64,000 nt of DNA from Tepidamorphus gemmatus (GCF_004346195.1 NZ_SMAK01000007.1:124001-188000), one strand, 5' to 3'. Positions 19,048 to 29,537 are shown, numbered from the stretch's first letter. Numbers and translations are program-made. The notes: generated by a model not told the origin, from the letters alone.

Positions 19048-19269
19048 TCACGCCTCCTCGAGCCCCCTGGGTGCGCCGGCCCGACCGCATCAGACCGACC
19101 GCCCGGAACCCCGCCAGCCTGGCCGGGCGACGCGCGACTATATAGCCGGGCGCGGGATCTCCGGAAGCGCCGCGGCGGTCGCGCCAGCGGCGCCGCGCAG
19201 GCCCGTGTCTGCTGCCGACACCGACTTGCGGCCATCGGAGCCTGCGGCTATATACGCCCGCATCGATGG

Positions 19270-19346
19270 CGGAGTGTAGCGCAGTCTGGTAGCGCACCTC
19301 GTTCGGGACGAGGGGGTCGCAGGTTCAAATCCTGCCACTCCGACCA
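19270..19346 (+). tRNA. tRNA-Pro (anticodon CGG)
   Basis: A complete cloverleaf: acceptor arms CGGAGTG and CACTCCG, an anticodon stem CCTCG/CGAGG enclosing the loop TTCGGGA with anticodon CGG, a T-arm with GTTCAAAT, discriminator A and an encoded CCA. It reads the Pro codon CCG, common in this GC-rich DNA. No integrase or duplicated 3' end lies next to it. Confidence 0.95.
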
Positions 19347-19456
19347 CTATCCGGCCCCGTCCCGAAGGGCTTCGGCATGCGGGCGCCATGCTGCGGCCGG
19401 GCGCGCGATGCACGTTGGCAAGCGCACTGCCGGTCGGCACTGGCATGGCGATCCCG

Positions 19457-19924
19457 TCACACTGGCAGCCGGGTCGTCTTCTTCACCTCTCGCAGCGTCA
19501 GTGTCGAGTTGACTCGAACCACGCCGGGCAGGCGGGTGAGGATCTCGGTGTGGATGCGCTCGAGATCGGCGGCGTCGCGGTAGACGACGCGCACCAGATA
19601 GTCCGAGGCACCGGCGAGCAGGTGGCATTCGAGGATCTCGGGCACGCCCTTCACCGCGGCCTCGAAGGCATCGAGTGCCTGCCGGCCCTGCTGGTCGAGC
19701 GTGATGAACACGAAGGCGGTGCCGGGCAGCCCGCAGGCCTTCTGGTCGAGGATCATCGCATAGCCCGCCACCAGCCCCGACTCCTCGAGCAGTCTGAGCC
19801 GCCTGAGACAGGCCGACGGCGACAGCCCGACCCGGTCGGCGAGCTCGGCATTGGTCAGCCGGCCGTCCTGCTGCATCACGCGCAGGATGGCACGATCGCG
19901 GGCGTCCAGATCGTCGAGTCGCAT
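19457..19924 (-). CDS. Lrp/AsnC-family transcriptional regulator
   Basis: A 155-residue protein with an N-terminal HTH ([20 protein letters not shown], then [20 protein letters not shown]) and a RAM/AsnC ligand-binding domain (FVFITLDQQ to [18 protein letters not shown]). Such proteins sense amino acids. The ATG at [10 protein letters not shown] has GGAGGA about twelve bases upstream. It is divergent from alanine dehydrogenase across 172 bp, the arrangement of regulators of ald, so L-alanine is the likely effector (inference). Confidence 0.9.
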   Translation of the reverse strand: MRLDDLDARDRAILRVMQQDGRLTNAELADRVGLSPSACLRRLRLLEESGLVAGYAMILDQKACGLPGTAFVFITLDQQGRQALDAFEAAVKGVPEILECHLLAGASDYLVRVVYRDAADLERIHTEILTRLPGVVRVNSTLTLREVKKTTRLPV

Positions 19925-20096
19925 CCTGTGCCGATTTCCTCCGGTTTCTTCGCAGGAAGTTGCGCCACTCAAGCAGATCGCTCCGAAGATTCCAACACTC
20001 TTGCGCGCCGGTCGTGGCACACTTCGCCGATGTCAACAGGCCGGACGGCCGCGTCGGTGTCGCGGCCGCCGGCGCCGTTCATCGGGAGGATCCGCG

Positions 20097-21215
20097 ATGC
20101 TGGTCGGTGTGCCGAAGGAGATCAAGAACCACGAGTACCGGGTCGGCCTCGTGCCGTCCTCGGTCCGCGAGCTGGTGCTGCACGGGCACAAGGTGATCGT
20201 CGAGACAGGGGCCGGACTGGGCGCCGGCCAGACCGACGCCGATTACGAGGCAGCCGGCGCCGAGATCGTGCCTGACGCCGACGCTGTGTACGGCCGCGCA
20301 GACATGATCGTCAAGGTGAAGGAGCCGCTGCGCGTCGAGCGGCGCAAGCTGCGGCCGGGTCAGATCCTGTTCACCTACCTGCATCTTGCCCCCGATCCCG
20401 AGCAGACCAGGGACCTGATCGAATCCGGCGCGGTCTGCATCGCCTACGAGACGGTGACGAGCCGCGCCGGCACGCTGCCGCTGCTGACCCCGATGTCGGA
20501 GGTTGCCGGCCGCATGTCGGTGCAGGTCGGCGCGCGCTGCCTGGAGAAGGAGGCCGGCGGCCGCGGCGTGCTGCTCGGCGGTGTGCCCGGCGTGCCGCCG
20601 GCGGACGTGGTCATCCTGGGCGGCGGCGTCGCCGGCACCAATGCCGCGCTGATGGCGCTCGGCATGGGTGCGAGCGTCACCGTCGTCGACCGTTCGGCCG
20701 ACGTTCTGCGGCGGCTGGTCGCCGAGTTCGGCACGTCGATCCGCACGGTGTTCTCCACCCGCGATTCGATCGAGCGGCTGGTGCTCGGTGCCGATCTCGT
20801 GATCGGCACGGTGCTGGTGCCGGGCGCCGCGGCGCCGAAGCTGGTCACCCGGCAGATGGTGTCTCGCATGAAGACCGGCAGCGTCATCGTCGACGTGGCG
20901 ATCGACCAGGGCGGCTGCTGCGAGACCAGCCGGCCGACCACGCATTCCGAACCGACCTATGTGGTCGACGACGTGGTGCATTACTGCGTCACCAACATGC
21001 CCGGCGCGGTGGCGCGGACCTCGACCTTCGCCCTCAACAACGTGACGTTGCCATTCGCGCTGGCGCTCGCCGACAAGGGCTATCGGGCCGCTCTCGCCGA
21101 GGATCCGCATCTGCGCGCAGGCCTCAACGTCATCGACGGGCAGGTGACCTGCAAACCGGTCGCCGAGGCGCAGGGCCTTGCCTATGTGAAGCCGGAAGCC
21201 GCGCTGAAGCTGTAA
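20097..21215 (+). CDS. ald: Alanine dehydrogenase
   Basis: A 372-residue NAD-dependent enzyme interconverting L-alanine and pyruvate plus ammonia. The N-terminal [18 protein letters not shown] with its substrate Arg and Lys, VKVKEPL, the Rossmann motif [14 protein letters not shown] (about 177-190) and [19 protein letters not shown] are all typical, and the length is standard. GGGAGGA precedes the ATG by six bases. It is probably controlled by the divergent Lrp-type gene. Confidence 0.96.
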   Translation: MLVGVPKEIKNHEYRVGLVPSSVRELVLHGHKVIVETGAGLGAGQTDADYEAAGAEIVPDADAVYGRADMIVKVKEPLRVERRKLRPGQILFTYLHLAPDPEQTRDLIESGAVCIAYETVTSRAGTLPLLTPMSEVAGRMSVQVGARCLEKEAGGRGVLLGGVPGVPPADVVILGGGVAGTNAALMALGMGASVTVVDRSADVLRRLVAEFGTSIRTVFSTRDSIERLVLGADLVIGTVLVPGAAAPKLVTRQMVSRMKTGSVIVDVAIDQGGCCETSRPTTHSEPTYVVDDVVHYCVTNMPGAVARTSTFALNNVTLPFALALADKGYRAALAEDPHLRAGLNVIDGQVTCKPVAEAQGLAYVKPEAALKL

Positions 21216-21337
21216 CGGCCCCCGACCGCGGCACAGGTGACGGGTATTCAGGCGCCAAGCATTTGTGCTGCGCGCGTGACGAGGCCGCGCGGCCCGTGTC
21301 ACCCTCCCGGGCGCGTCCAATCCCCGGGAGGCTCCCC

Positions 21338-21765
21338 ATGCCGATCAGGCTCCTTGCCGCAGCGCTTGTCGCCTCGGCGCTCGTCGCCACGCCCGCCTTG
21401 CTCGGTCGCCGCACTGGCCCGAGTTCGACACGCTGCAGTCGCAGCTGTTCTCCGGCATGTTCAGCGCCGACGGCAACGGTGTCAGCGAACAGGAATGGGG
21501 GCCTTCGTGCGCGAGGTGGTGACGCCACGTTTCCCCGACGGCCTGACCGTGGTCAACGCCGACGGTCAGGGCGCGCGCTCCGCCGGCGACCGGCGTCGAG
21601 GCTGAGACCGCCAGGCGGCTGATCATCGTCCTCGAGAACACCAACGACGCGCAGACGAAACGCGCCGAGATCAAGACCGAGTACCGTTCGCGGTTCGGCC
21701 AGAAGGGCGTGTTCCGCGTCGACTTTCCGGGGTGGCTCGTCGACGATCCACCGGCCGGCTACTCG
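21338..21765 (+). pseudogene. DUF3574-type secreted protein, broken by three frame changes
   Basis: A signal-peptide start [20 protein letters not shown] (frame 2) is followed by [15 protein letters not shown] to SEQEW (frame 1, from 21421), then [20 protein letters not shown] (frame 0, from about 21498) and [15 protein letters not shown] to RSRFGQKGVFRVDF (frame 1 again, from 21595). Put end to end these give a continuous DUF3574-like protein of about 140 residues. The function of that family is unknown. Three shifts within 260 bp suggest real decay, though assembly error in G-runs (GGGGG near 21497) cannot be excluded. The 3' end runs into the convergent membrane-protein gene. Confidence 0.65.
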
Positions 21766-22046
21766 GTGGCGCGGGTGGCACGGCGCCGGATCGGCCGGGT
21801 CCGGCGCAGCGGCACTGCCAGCCAGCGGACGAGCCGCGGTTCGATCCCCTCGAGCGCGCGGTCGAGCCGGGGGAAGCGGGCACGCAGCCGCCGCACCTGG
21901 ATCCGAACCGTCGCGCTCGTCGCGATCAGCAGCGCGGTGCCGAGTCCGATCAGCAGGATTCCGGTCGGCAGCGGCGTCGGCAGCGTGATGGCGCCGAGAA
22001 TCAGCGTCACGATCCCCGCAGGCCTCAGCACCAGCCATGCCAGCAT
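21759..22046 (-). CDS. Small integral membrane protein, function unknown
   Basis: A 95-residue protein starting MLAWLVLRPAG, with two hydrophobic helices separated by LPTPLPTG and a basic, probably cytoplasmic C-terminus rich in Arg. The proline-rich turn between helices resembles small PGPGW-type membrane proteins, but I do not recognise a function. GGAG lies eight bases before this ATG; another ATG 51 bases upstream is possible. It overlaps the end of the decayed DUF3574 gene tail to tail. Confidence 0.6.
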   Translation of the reverse strand: MLAWLVLRPAGIVTLILGAITLPTPLPTGILLIGLGTALLIATSATVRIQVRRLRARFPRLDRALEGIEPRLVRWLAVPLRRTRPIRRRATRATE

Positions 22047-22146
22047 GTCCGTCGCGCTCCACCAGTCCGCGGAGGCGACAGGAAACGCGCAAATCATGCC
22101 AGCCGCATGACAGTTGCGGCGCTGAGCGCCCGTCCCGAACAGGCTC

Positions 22147-23571
22147 TCAGAGCCCGATGCGCGGGTCGATCGGCGTGATCGGCCGTGGCCACAGGATCGA
22201 TTCCAGCACCCGTGCGGCCGCCAGCAGCCGCGCCTCGCCGCGCGGCGGCGCGGCGATCTGCAGGCCGACCGGCAGGCCATCTCCGGTGAAGCCCGCAGGA
22301 ATCGAGATCGCCGGGCTCGCCACCATGGTGAAGGCATAGGCGATCGCCAGCCACTCGACATAGTTCGTAAAGCGCTTGCCGCCGCATTCCTCGACGAAGC
22401 GGATCTCGACCGGGAACGGGGCGACGATGGTGGCGGGCGTCAGGATCAGGTCGTACTGCCCGAAGAAGGCGAGCGCCCGCTCGAACAGCCGGGCGCGTTC
22501 GCCTTGCGCCCGCGCGATGTCCTCGCCGGTAAGCTTCATGCCCTGCTCGATGTTCCAGACCACCTCGGGCTTGAGGAGATCGCGCTTCTCGGCGTAGAGC
22601 GTGCGGTGCGCGGCCACATAGCTGGCCGCGCGCAGCACGTTGAAGCACTCGTGCAGGCCGGAGAAGTCCGGATGCGCCTCAACCACCTCGACCCCGGCCT
22701 CGGCGAAGCGGGCGGCCGCTGCGCGACAGATGTCGGCGACCTCCGGATCGACCGGCGTGATGCCGAGATCCGCCGAGAAGGCGACGCGCCGAGGCTTCCA
22801 GCCGGATCGCGCCGCCTCCAGGAACGGGGTCGCCGGCCTCGGCAGCGAGATCGGGTCGCGCGGATCCTCGCCCGACATGGCATCGAGCAAGAGCGCCAGA
22901 TCCTCGACATTGCGGGCCATCGGTCCCTCGACCGCCAAGGTCTGGTCGATCGGCGGGGTCGGGGTCGCCGCCACCCGTCCGGGCGAGGGACGCAGGCCGA
23001 CGATGCCGCAGAAGCTCGCCGGATTCCTCAGCGAGCCGCCGAGATCGGAGCCATGCGCGAGCCAGGCCATGCCGGTGGCGAGCGCCACCGCCGCCCCACC
23101 CGAGGAGCCGGCGGCCGAGCGCGAGGTGTTCCAGGGATTGAGGGTGCGCCCGAACACCTCGTTGAAGGTATTGGCGCCGGCGCCGAACTCCGGCGTATTC
23201 GACTTGGCGTAGACGATACCCCCCTCCGCCTCCAGCCGCTCGACCAGCAGGTCGGAGGTGGCGGGCACATTGTCCGCAAAGATCGGCGACCCCCTGGTGT
23301 TGCGAACGCCGGCGACATCGACCAGGTCCTTGATCGGCACCGGCATGCCGGCGAGCAGCCCGCGCTCGGCGACGGGCCTTTCCATCAGTCGGCGAGCATG
23401 GTCGCGGGCGCGATCGAGACACAGGGTGGGCAGCGCGTTCACCGCCCCGTCCACCGCGCCGATGCGGGCCTCGAGCGTGTCGATCAGATCGAGCGGTGAA
23501 ACCTCCCCGGACAGCAGCTTGTCGCGGACGGCGACGGCGGTGAGGCGGATCAGGGCGGGATCGGCAGACAT
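22147..23571 (-). CDS. Amidase signature-family enzyme
   Basis: A 474-residue cytoplasmic amidase with the Ser-Ser-Lys machinery of the family: Lys in [15 protein letters not shown] (about 81), the Gly/Ser-rich stretch [19 protein letters not shown], and the nucleophile region [20 protein letters not shown]. The C-terminal [19 protein letters not shown] is also typical. GAGGAA is found before the ATG. The family covers amide, nitrile-derived and carbamoyl substrates, so specificity cannot be given. It is divergent from the aminotransferase across 200 bp with no obvious operator. Confidence 0.9.
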   Translation of the reverse strand: MSADPALIRLTAVAVRDKLLSGEVSPLDLIDTLEARIGAVDGAVNALPTLCLDRARDHARRLMERPVAERGLLAGMPVPIKDLVDVAGVRNTRGSPIFADNVPATSDLLVERLEAEGGIVYAKSNTPEFGAGANTFNEVFGRTLNPWNTSRSAAGSSGGAAVALATGMAWLAHGSDLGGSLRNPASFCGIVGLRPSPGRVAATPTPPIDQTLAVEGPMARNVEDLALLLDAMSGEDPRDPISLPRPATPFLEAARSGWKPRRVAFSADLGITPVDPEVADICRAAAARFAEAGVEVVEAHPDFSGLHECFNVLRAASYVAAHRTLYAEKRDLLKPEVVWNIEQGMKLTGEDIARAQGERARLFERALAFFGQYDLILTPATIVAPFPVEIRFVEECGGKRFTNYVEWLAIAYAFTMVASPAISIPAGFTGDGLPVGLQIAAPPRGEARLLAAARVLESILWPRPITPIDPRIGL

Positions 23572-23771
23572 CGGGGGGTTCCTCGGCAGATTGTTTCCGG
23601 CAGGAGCTTTCCGCTATTTTCCCGCCCCTGTCATCAGGCCCTCGGCCCGGTCAGGCCGGGGTGGCGCCAGCATTGCCCGACCGGCCCGGCTTTACTTTGC
23701 CGCAAAGATCGCCTCTCTTGGCGTCGGTCGGCACGCGCCGGCCCTGCCTGCTGCGAACGGAGTCCTTCCCC

Positions 23772-25160
23772 ATGTCGCCCCTGTCGAACCTCGCCGTCCG
23801 CGACATCGAGACGGTGCTGCACCCCTATACCAATCTCGACAAGCACCGTCAGACGGGGCCGCTGGTGCTGGAGCGCGGCAAGGGCATCTACGTCTACGAT
23901 TCGACCGGCAAGCAATATATCGAGGGCATGGCCGGGCTGTGGTGCACGTCGCTCGGCTACGGCAACGAGGAACTGGTCGAGGCCGCTGCCGAGCAGATGC
24001 GGCGCATCTCCTTCACCCATCTGTTCGCCGGCAAGAGCCACGATCCCGCCATCGAGCTGGCCGAGAAGCTGAAGGCGATTGCGCCGAATGACGCCTCCAA
24101 GGTGTTCTTCGTGTCGTCGGGCTCCGAGGCCAACGACACCCAGGTCAAGATGATCTGGTACATCAACAACGCACTCGGCCGGCCGAACAAGAAGAAGATT
24201 ATCTCGCGCCACAGAGGCTATCACGGTGTCACCATCGCCTCGGCCAGCCTGACCGGGCTTCCCGCCAACCATGCCGATTTCGATCTGCCGCTGCCGGGCA
24301 TCCTGCACACCGACGCGCCGCATCCCTACCGGTCGCGGCAGGATGGCGAAAGCGACGCGGACCTCGCCACGCGGCTTGCCGACTCGCTCGAGGCAATGAT
24401 CCTGCGCGAGGGGCCGGAGACGGTCGCCGCCTTCATCGCCGAGCCGGTGATGGGTGCCGGCGGCGTCATCATCCCGCCTGCGACCTATTACGAGAAGGTC
24501 CAGGCTGTGCTGGCCAGATACGACATCCTCTACATCGACGACGAGGTGATCTGCGGCTTCGGCCGGCTGGGGACGATGTTCGGCGCCGAAGCGTTCGGCA
24601 TCCGGCCGAACTCGGTGTCGGTCGCCAAGGCGCTGTCGTCTGCCTACCAGCCGATCGGCGCGGTGATCGTCGACGAGGGCATGTATCAGGCCATGGTCGA
24701 GGAGAGCCGCAAGATCGGCACCTTCGGTCACGGCTACACCTATTCGGGCCACCCGGTGGCCGCCGCGGTCGCCTGCAAGACGCTCGACATCTACGAACGC
24801 GACAACATTCTGGGTCAGGTCAACAGGGTCTCGCCGACCTTCCTGAAGCGGCTGACCGCACTCGGCGATCACCCGCTGGTCGGCGAGGCGCGCGGTATGG
24901 GACTGATCGGCGCGCTTGAGATCGTCGCCGACAAGGCGACGCGGCGCAGCTTCGATCCGAAATCGGCCGTCGCCGCGAAGATCGCCGCCCTGGCCGAAGA
25001 GGAGGGGCTGATCGTCCGCGCCGCCTTCGGCGACATCGTCGCGCTGTGTCCGCCGCTGATCATCAGCGAGGACGAGATCGGCGAGATGTTCGACCGGCTC
25101 ACCCGCGCGCTCGACCGTGCCGAGGCCTGGGTGTCCGGCCAGTCGCTGCGGGCGGCGTGA
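23772..25160 (+). CDS. Omega-aminotransferase, class III PLP-dependent
   Basis: A 462-residue fold-type I enzyme. [14 protein letters not shown] and the [13 protein letters not shown] region build the PLP site. [19 protein letters not shown] supplies the PLP-ring Asp, and [15 protein letters not shown] carries the Schiff-base Lys. N-terminal HPYTNLDKH and the lack of ornithine-type features favour the beta-alanine/pyruvate or putrescine group of omega-transaminases acting on non-alpha amino groups. Its TGA overlaps the GTG of the following phosphoesterase gene, so the two are coupled. Confidence 0.9.
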   Translation: MSPLSNLAVRDIETVLHPYTNLDKHRQTGPLVLERGKGIYVYDSTGKQYIEGMAGLWCTSLGYGNEELVEAAAEQMRRISFTHLFAGKSHDPAIELAEKLKAIAPNDASKVFFVSSGSEANDTQVKMIWYINNALGRPNKKKIISRHRGYHGVTIASASLTGLPANHADFDLPLPGILHTDAPHPYRSRQDGESDADLATRLADSLEAMILREGPETVAAFIAEPVMGAGGVIIPPATYYEKVQAVLARYDILYIDDEVICGFGRLGTMFGAEAFGIRPNSVSVAKALSSAYQPIGAVIVDEGMYQAMVEESRKIGTFGHGYTYSGHPVAAAVACKTLDIYERDNILGQVNRVSPTFLKRLTALGDHPLVGEARGMGLIGALEIVADKATRRSFDPKSAVAAKIAALAEEEGLIVRAAFGDIVALCPPLIISEDEIGEMFDRLTRALDRAEAWVSGQSLRAA

Positions 25161-26065
25161 GCGATTGCGTGAGGATCAGCCGGCGCACCTTCCTGCGGGG
25201 CGGCATCGCCGCTGCGACCGGATCATTCGGCCTCGGCGGATATGCCTTCGCGGTCGAGCCGCATTTCCGGCTGATCGTGCAGCGCTGGGACCTGTCGCTG
25301 CCAGGCTGGCCCGCGAACTATCCGCCGCTGCGCATCGCGGTATTGACCGACATTCACGCCTGCGAGCCGTGGATGCCGGCGCGGCGGATCGAGCGGATCG
25401 TCGCCCGCACCATGCGCCTCAACCCGGACATCGTGCTGATCCTCGGCGACATGGTGGCGAGCATGGCGCGTTTCGGAACGCAACCCGTGCCGCCGGCCAC
25501 CTGGGGCCGGGCGCTCGCCGGACTGAAGGCGCCGCTCGGCGTCCACGCGGTGCTCGGCAATCACGACTGGTGGAGCGACGTCGATGCGGTGCTGCACGGC
25601 TTCGATGTCGCCGCCATCCCCGTCTACGAGAACACCGCGGTGCGGCTGCGCCACCGGGGCCGGCCGTTCTGGCTGGCAGGACTGGGCGATCAGATCGCCT
25701 ATCCGTCCGGGGGCGGCGGCTTCCGGGGGCTCGATGATCTGCCCGGTACACTCGCCCAGGTCATCAACCGGGCGCCGGTGATCCTGATGGCCCACGAGCC
25801 GGACATCTTCGTGGATGTGCCCGCCAGGGTGACGCTGACGCTTGCCGGTCATACTCATGGCGGCCAGGTCAACTTGCCGCTGATCGGCAGCCCCATGGTT
25901 CCGTCAGCCTACGGCCAGCGCTTCGTCTACGGCCACATCGTCGAGGACGACCGCCACATGGTCGTCTCGGCTGGCCTCGGCTGCTCGGTGATGCCGGTAC
26001 GCTTCGGCCGGCCGCCGGAGATCACCCTTGTCACCGTGCGGGCGCGACCTCCCGTCGCAGTCTGA
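25157..26065 (+). CDS. Tat-exported metallophosphoesterase (YkuE/LpxG-like)
   Basis: A 302-residue calcineurin-fold phosphoesterase. The N-terminus has a twin-arginine signal (SRRTFLRGG, then an Ala/Gly-rich hydrophobic stretch), so it should be exported folded. Metal ligands appear in order as [34 protein letters not shown] and LAGHTHGGQ. Related YkuE/LpxG proteins act on lipids such as UDP-diacylglucosamine, but the substrate here is unknown. Two GTG starts are possible (25157 and 25169); the first overlaps the aminotransferase stop. Confidence 0.85.
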   Translation: MSDCVRISRRTFLRGGIAAATGSFGLGGYAFAVEPHFRLIVQRWDLSLPGWPANYPPLRIAVLTDIHACEPWMPARRIERIVARTMRLNPDIVLILGDMVASMARFGTQPVPPATWGRALAGLKAPLGVHAVLGNHDWWSDVDAVLHGFDVAAIPVYENTAVRLRHRGRPFWLAGLGDQIAYPSGGGGFRGLDDLPGTLAQVINRAPVILMAHEPDIFVDVPARVTLTLAGHTHGGQVNLPLIGSPMVPSAYGQRFVYGHIVEDDRHMVVSAGLGCSVMPVRFGRPPEITLVTVRARPPVAV

Positions 26066-26199
26066 CGTGACGGCGGTGCCGGCGTGCCGGGCTGCGCTCA
26101 GGCGCTGATACCGAGCCGGCCCCCCGACAGGCGGCTGGACGTGATGAGGTGAGGTTGAAAGGGGCTCGCCGGTTCGATCAGGCGGCCAGACGAGAGGCC

Positions 26200-26236
26200 A
26201 GAGCCGGATCGCGTCGGTCTGAAGCGATCCGGCTCT
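26200..26236. terminator. Hairpin at the 3' end of the lipoprotein gene
   Basis: The arms AGAGCCGGATCGC (26200-26212) and GCGATCCGGCTCT (26224-26236) are a perfect 13-bp inverted repeat around an 11-base loop. The right arm includes the stop codon of the minus-strand lipoprotein gene, and the phosphoesterase gene converges from the other side. No T-run follows on either strand, so it is a stem-only terminator or a repetitive palindrome rather than a canonical terminator. Confidence 0.55.
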
Positions 26237-26717
26237 AGCCAGCCACGTCGAGCGGTGTCACGGTCCAGGCCTGACCGGAGCGGCAGACACGCGCGTCGAA
26301 GCTGTCGGTCCGGTGGTCGGCCCTGGCGGTTATGGCGAGGCCGCGGCAGGGGGAGCCGGCAGTGCGGAACACCATCTCGATCACCGTCACCGTCCCCGAA
26401 ACGGGCGCGGTCGCGCTGCGCCAGGCCAAGGCATGGCCGGGGCCCGGCGCGGCGATCGCGGCGGCAACGGCCGGACGCAACGCTTCCCATGCCTCCTCGC
26501 CAAGCCGCGCGGCCACCCCCTCGTCGACGATCGCCGCCGTCTGAAGGCTCGCCGTATCGACGGTTTCGTCGGGAGCGACCATCAGCGGGCCGAGCGGGAT
26601 CGAGATCGGAATGGAGCAGCCACCGCCGGCCAGAGCGATCGCCGCCAGCAGCAGGCAGGCGGCACGGCGACGGCTCGTCAACGGCAGGCGGGAACGGTAT
26701 ATCAACGCTGTAGCCAT
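26235..26717 (-). CDS. Probable lipoprotein of the RT0821/Lpp0805 type
   Basis: A 160-residue envelope protein. After [18 protein letters not shown] comes a hydrophobic stretch ending LAGGGCS, a weak lipobox with Cys about residue 34. The mature part has [20 protein letters not shown], which resembles the surface-antigen family found next to pdxH in many alphaproteobacteria. The role is unknown. It is divergent from pdxH across 64 bp. No enzyme motif is visible. Confidence 0.65.
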   Translation of the reverse strand: MATALIYRSRLPLTSRRRAACLLLAAIALAGGGCSIPISIPLGPLMVAPDETVDTASLQTAAIVDEGVAARLGEEAWEALRPAVAAAIAAPGPGHALAWRSATAPVSGTVTVIEMVFRTAGSPCRGLAITARADHRTDSFDARVCRSGQAWTVTPLDVAG

Positions 26718-26781
26718 TGCCCGGCGGCATCCTTCGCGGAGTCCCCCGCCGACGGCCAGTTCGCCCGGGAGATCTGCGATC

Positions 26782-27411
26782 GTGAGTGATTCAGCCTCCG
26801 AAGAGTTAATTTCCGGTGACACAATCCTCGGCGAGGATCCGCTGAGGCTGTTCGCCGACTGGCTCGCAGACGCGGAGGCGAGCGAGCCGAACGACCCGAC
26901 GGCGGTGGCGCTGGCCACCGTCGATACGGACGGTCTGCCGAACGTCCGGATGGTGCTGCTGAAGGGCTTCGACGCGCGCGGCTTCGTCTTCTACACCAAC
27001 TTCGAGAGCGCCAAGGGTCGCGAGATCCTCGCCACTCGCAAGGCGGCGATGTGCTTTCACTGGAAGAGCCTGCGCCGCCAGGTTCGGTTGCGCGGGCCCG
27101 TCGACATCGTTGACGACGCCGAGGCCGACGAATACTTCGCCTCGCGACCGCGGGGCAGCCGCATCGGCGCCTGGGCCTCGCAGCAGTCGCGGCCCCTGGA
27201 AAGTCGCCTGGCACTAGAGAAGGCGGTGGCGCGGGTGACGGCGAAGTATCCCGTCGGCGAGATTCCACGGCCGCCATACTGGTCCGGCTTCCGCATCCGC
27301 CCCATCGAGATCGAGTTCTGGAAGGACCGCCCGTTCCGTCTGCACGAGCGGCTGGTGTTCCGGCGGGAGACGCCGGAGGCCGCCTGGCACACCATCCGTC
27401 TCTATCCCTGA
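26782..27411 (+). CDS. pdxH: Pyridoxamine 5'-phosphate oxidase
   Basis: A 209-residue FMN enzyme that oxidises pyridoxamine or pyridoxine phosphate to pyridoxal phosphate. Family stretches: [58 protein letters not shown] and the C-terminal [16 protein letters not shown]. It starts at a GTG with GGGAG ten bases upstream. The PLP product serves the aminotransferase gene nearby, but that is not evidence of co-regulation. Confidence 0.95.
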   Translation: MSDSASEELISGDTILGEDPLRLFADWLADAEASEPNDPTAVALATVDTDGLPNVRMVLLKGFDARGFVFYTNFESAKGREILATRKAAMCFHWKSLRRQVRLRGPVDIVDDAEADEYFASRPRGSRIGAWASQQSRPLESRLALEKAVARVTAKYPVGEIPRPPYWSGFRIRPIEIEFWKDRPFRLHERLVFRRETPEAAWHTIRLYP

Positions 27412-27432
27412 GGCGCGATCGAGGAGGAGAGC

Positions 27433-28185
27433 ATGTCGCTGTCGAACGAGCCGCGCAAGACACTGATCCTGACCGGCGCGAGCCGGGGCATCGGCCATGC
27501 CACCGTGAAGCGGTTCTCGAGCGCCGGCTGGCGGGTGATCACCTGCTCGCGCCAGCCCTTCCCGGAGAACTGCCCATGGGAGGCGGGACCGGAGGATCAC
27601 ATCCAGGTCGACCTCGCCGATCTCGACAATACCCGCGCCGCGATCGCCGAGATGAAGGAGCGGCTCAAGGCGGATGGATCGCGCCTCAATGCGCTGGTCA
27701 ACAACGCCGCGATCTCGCCCAAGAATCCCGGCGGCGCCCGCATGGGCACGCTCGACACCGCGATCGAGGACTGGAAGCGGGTATTCAACGTCAATTTCTT
27801 CGCCCCGATCCTGCTCGCCCGCGGTCTTCTCGACGAGCTGGTCGCGGGCAAGGGCGCGGTTCTGAACGTCACCTCCATCGCCGGCAGCAGGGTGCATCCC
27901 TTTGCCGGTGCCGCCTATGCCACATCAAAGGCGGCGCTGGCGGGGTTGACGCGCGAGATGGCACACGATTTCGGGCCGCTCGGCGTGCGCGTCAATGCCA
28001 TCGCGCCCGGCGAGATCGACACCTCGATCCTGTCGCCCGGTACCGAGAAGATCGTCGAGCAGATCCCCATGCGCCGTCTCGGCACGCCCGAGGAGGTCGC
28101 CAAGATCATCTACGTGCTGTGCACCGACACCTCATCCTACGTGAACGGCGCCGAGATCCACATCAACGGCGGCCAGCACGTATGA
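27433..28185 (+). CDS. Short-chain dehydrogenase/reductase
   Basis: A 250-residue classical SDR with cofactor motif TGASRGIGHA (about 14-23), NNAAISP and the catalytic Ser in NVTSIAGS. The Tyr and Lys lie in YATSKAALAG, and the C-terminal VNGAEIHINGGQHV is typical of FabG-like enzymes. GAGGAGG precedes the ATG. It lies 21 bp after pdxH and may share its transcript. The substrate is unknown. Confidence 0.88.
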   Translation: MSLSNEPRKTLILTGASRGIGHATVKRFSSAGWRVITCSRQPFPENCPWEAGPEDHIQVDLADLDNTRAAIAEMKERLKADGSRLNALVNNAAISPKNPGGARMGTLDTAIEDWKRVFNVNFFAPILLARGLLDELVAGKGAVLNVTSIAGSRVHPFAGAAYATSKAALAGLTREMAHDFGPLGVRVNAIAPGEIDTSILSPGTEKIVEQIPMRRLGTPEEVAKIIYVLCTDTSSYVNGAEIHINGGQHV

Positions 28186-28213
28186 GCCGCGGGCCGCGCT
28201 GGCACGCGTCGCC

Positions 28214-28711
28214 ATGGCTTGGCCGATGACCGGCATGGCGCCGCCGCCGATCGATGCTCTCGCGTTGATCGTCGCGCTCGGGGCGCTGGCCGGCGCCGCG
28301 CCGGCGCCGCGCCGGTTCGCGCTGCTGGCGACTGCGGGAATGGCGGGCGGAGCGGGCTTCGCGCTGAGCGGCGTGGAACTGCCCTGGTGGACCGGCCCTG
28401 TGTGGGCGCTGGGACTCGGCGTGATCGTCTATGCCGGAGTGCCGCTGGCGGCGCGGGCGGGCATGCCGGTTGTCATCGCGGCAGGGCTGATCGGCGGAAT
28501 GGTGCTCGGTCCGCGCGAACTCGCCGACGCCGGCCTCGCGGTTGCGGGCAGTGCCCTCATGCTCGGCCTCACCGCGCTGCTTACTGCACGGCCGTCCCGG
28601 CGCAGCGGCGTCTGGGCCTGCCAGACCGCCCGGCTGATCGGCGGGCTCGCCGCCCTCGCGGGAGCGGCAACCCTGATCCTCGGAGACGCCGGCTCGGGGG
28701 TCGGGTCCTGA
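28214..28711 (+). CDS. Small integral membrane protein, function unknown
   Basis: A 165-residue protein composed almost entirely of hydrophobic Ala/Gly/Leu-rich segments, about five membrane helices, with a short charged loop (TARPSRRSGVW) near residue 125. No known motif was recognised. Starts at MAWPMTG or MTGMAP are equally possible, and neither has a strong ribosome site. It follows the SDR gene by 28 bp and could be the last gene of the pdxH transcript. Confidence 0.55.
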   Translation: MAWPMTGMAPPPIDALALIVALGALAGAAPAPRRFALLATAGMAGGAGFALSGVELPWWTGPVWALGLGVIVYAGVPLAARAGMPVVIAAGLIGGMVLGPRELADAGLAVAGSALMLGLTALLTARPSRRSGVWACQTARLIGGLAALAGAATLILGDAGSGVGS

Positions 28712-28781
28712 TCGCGCCATGCGCATGCCATGCCGGCGTTGCGGGCGGCGGTCGGCCCCCTTTGTCCGTGCCGCCGACCTA

Positions 28782-28979
28782 TCAGTCGGTCGCGAAATCG
28801 TGATCGCTGAAGGGAAATGCACGGCGCACCGGCTTCACCTCCCTGTGCGCCACCTTCTCCTTGTCACGACAGATCGATGCCGCGGCGACAGCGTTGATGC
28901 CGATGCCGGCCCAGCGCGTCTCCTGGCGGCGCTCGGTGGTCTTCTCTTCAACGCGCTTTGCTGCCGAATTCATCATCAT
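28782..28979 (-). CDS. Small basic protein, function unknown
   Basis: A 65-residue reading frame starting MMMNSAAKRVEEKTTERRQE and ending SDHDFATD, with a central AGIGINAVAAASICR segment. The composition (charged N-terminus, amphipathic middle, few rare codons) looks like a real small protein rather than chance, and it ends in a stretch with no other gene. The ribosome site is weak (GAGTGAGC). I do not recognise the family. No paralogue was seen in the window. Confidence 0.45.
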   Translation of the reverse strand: MMMNSAAKRVEEKTTERRQETRWAGIGINAVAAASICRDKEKVAHREVKPVRRAFPFSDHDFATD

Positions 28980-29537
28980 TTTGCTCACTCGCTGTGCACG
29001 ATGGCCGCTCGGAGCGGGGATATGGACATCGACTGTGGCCCAACTTGGGCATCGTCGCGCTCGTCGAACATGCTGTCGGGCTATTGCCGGCGGTCTGCAA
29101 AACCGGTTGCATTCCAGCAACCTTTGCCAACACCTTCACAACCGAATGGGTCTCCGCCGCTTCCGCGAACCTTGTGCACCGGGCCTGATGGCTGCGAGGG
29201 CCTGCCCATCGGATCGCGATCGGTCGAACCGGGCGCGAGCCGCAGCCCGGCGCCGGCGGGCATGATGAGCGTGCCGACGGCTGTTGATCTGCGGGAGCCG
29301 GGAGTTTCCCCGCGGCAGTTGTCGCCGGCCTGCGGGACGTGAACGGGCACCTGCCCGACACGGGTGCGGCGGCATCGGCCGCCGATCGGGTGGTCGAAGC
29401 GGACGGCCCACCGGCCCGTTCACGCAGATCAGTCGCGCGCACCTGGACGGTCCGATGCCGGCCTCCGCCCGGCCGGCATCCGACCTGCAATCCCTCCCCA
29501 ACGGCGATCCCCCGACTCGACGAGAGGCCGGACCGAT
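28980..29537. other. 558-bp stretch without a recognisable gene
   Basis: Open frames here are short and overlap on both strands without family motifs. The only structure found is one copy of a dispersed repeat at 29361-29465. It separates the small protein from ribB, both on the minus strand, and so may hold the small protein's promoter, but no convincing -35/-10 pair was seen. Confidence 0.5.
29361..29465 (+). repeat. Copy B of a two-copy, roughly 100-bp repeat
   Basis: This stretch aligns with the reverse complement of 39709-39800. Shared blocks include CGATCGGG, CCGTTCACGCAGATCA and GTCCGATGC, at about 80 percent identity by eye, with about nine extra bases in this copy. Both copies lie in gene-poor gaps. 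Copy A could read as protein (EPFTQIIRESADRPMLVPA); this copy needs a frame change to do so. Confidence 0.5.
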
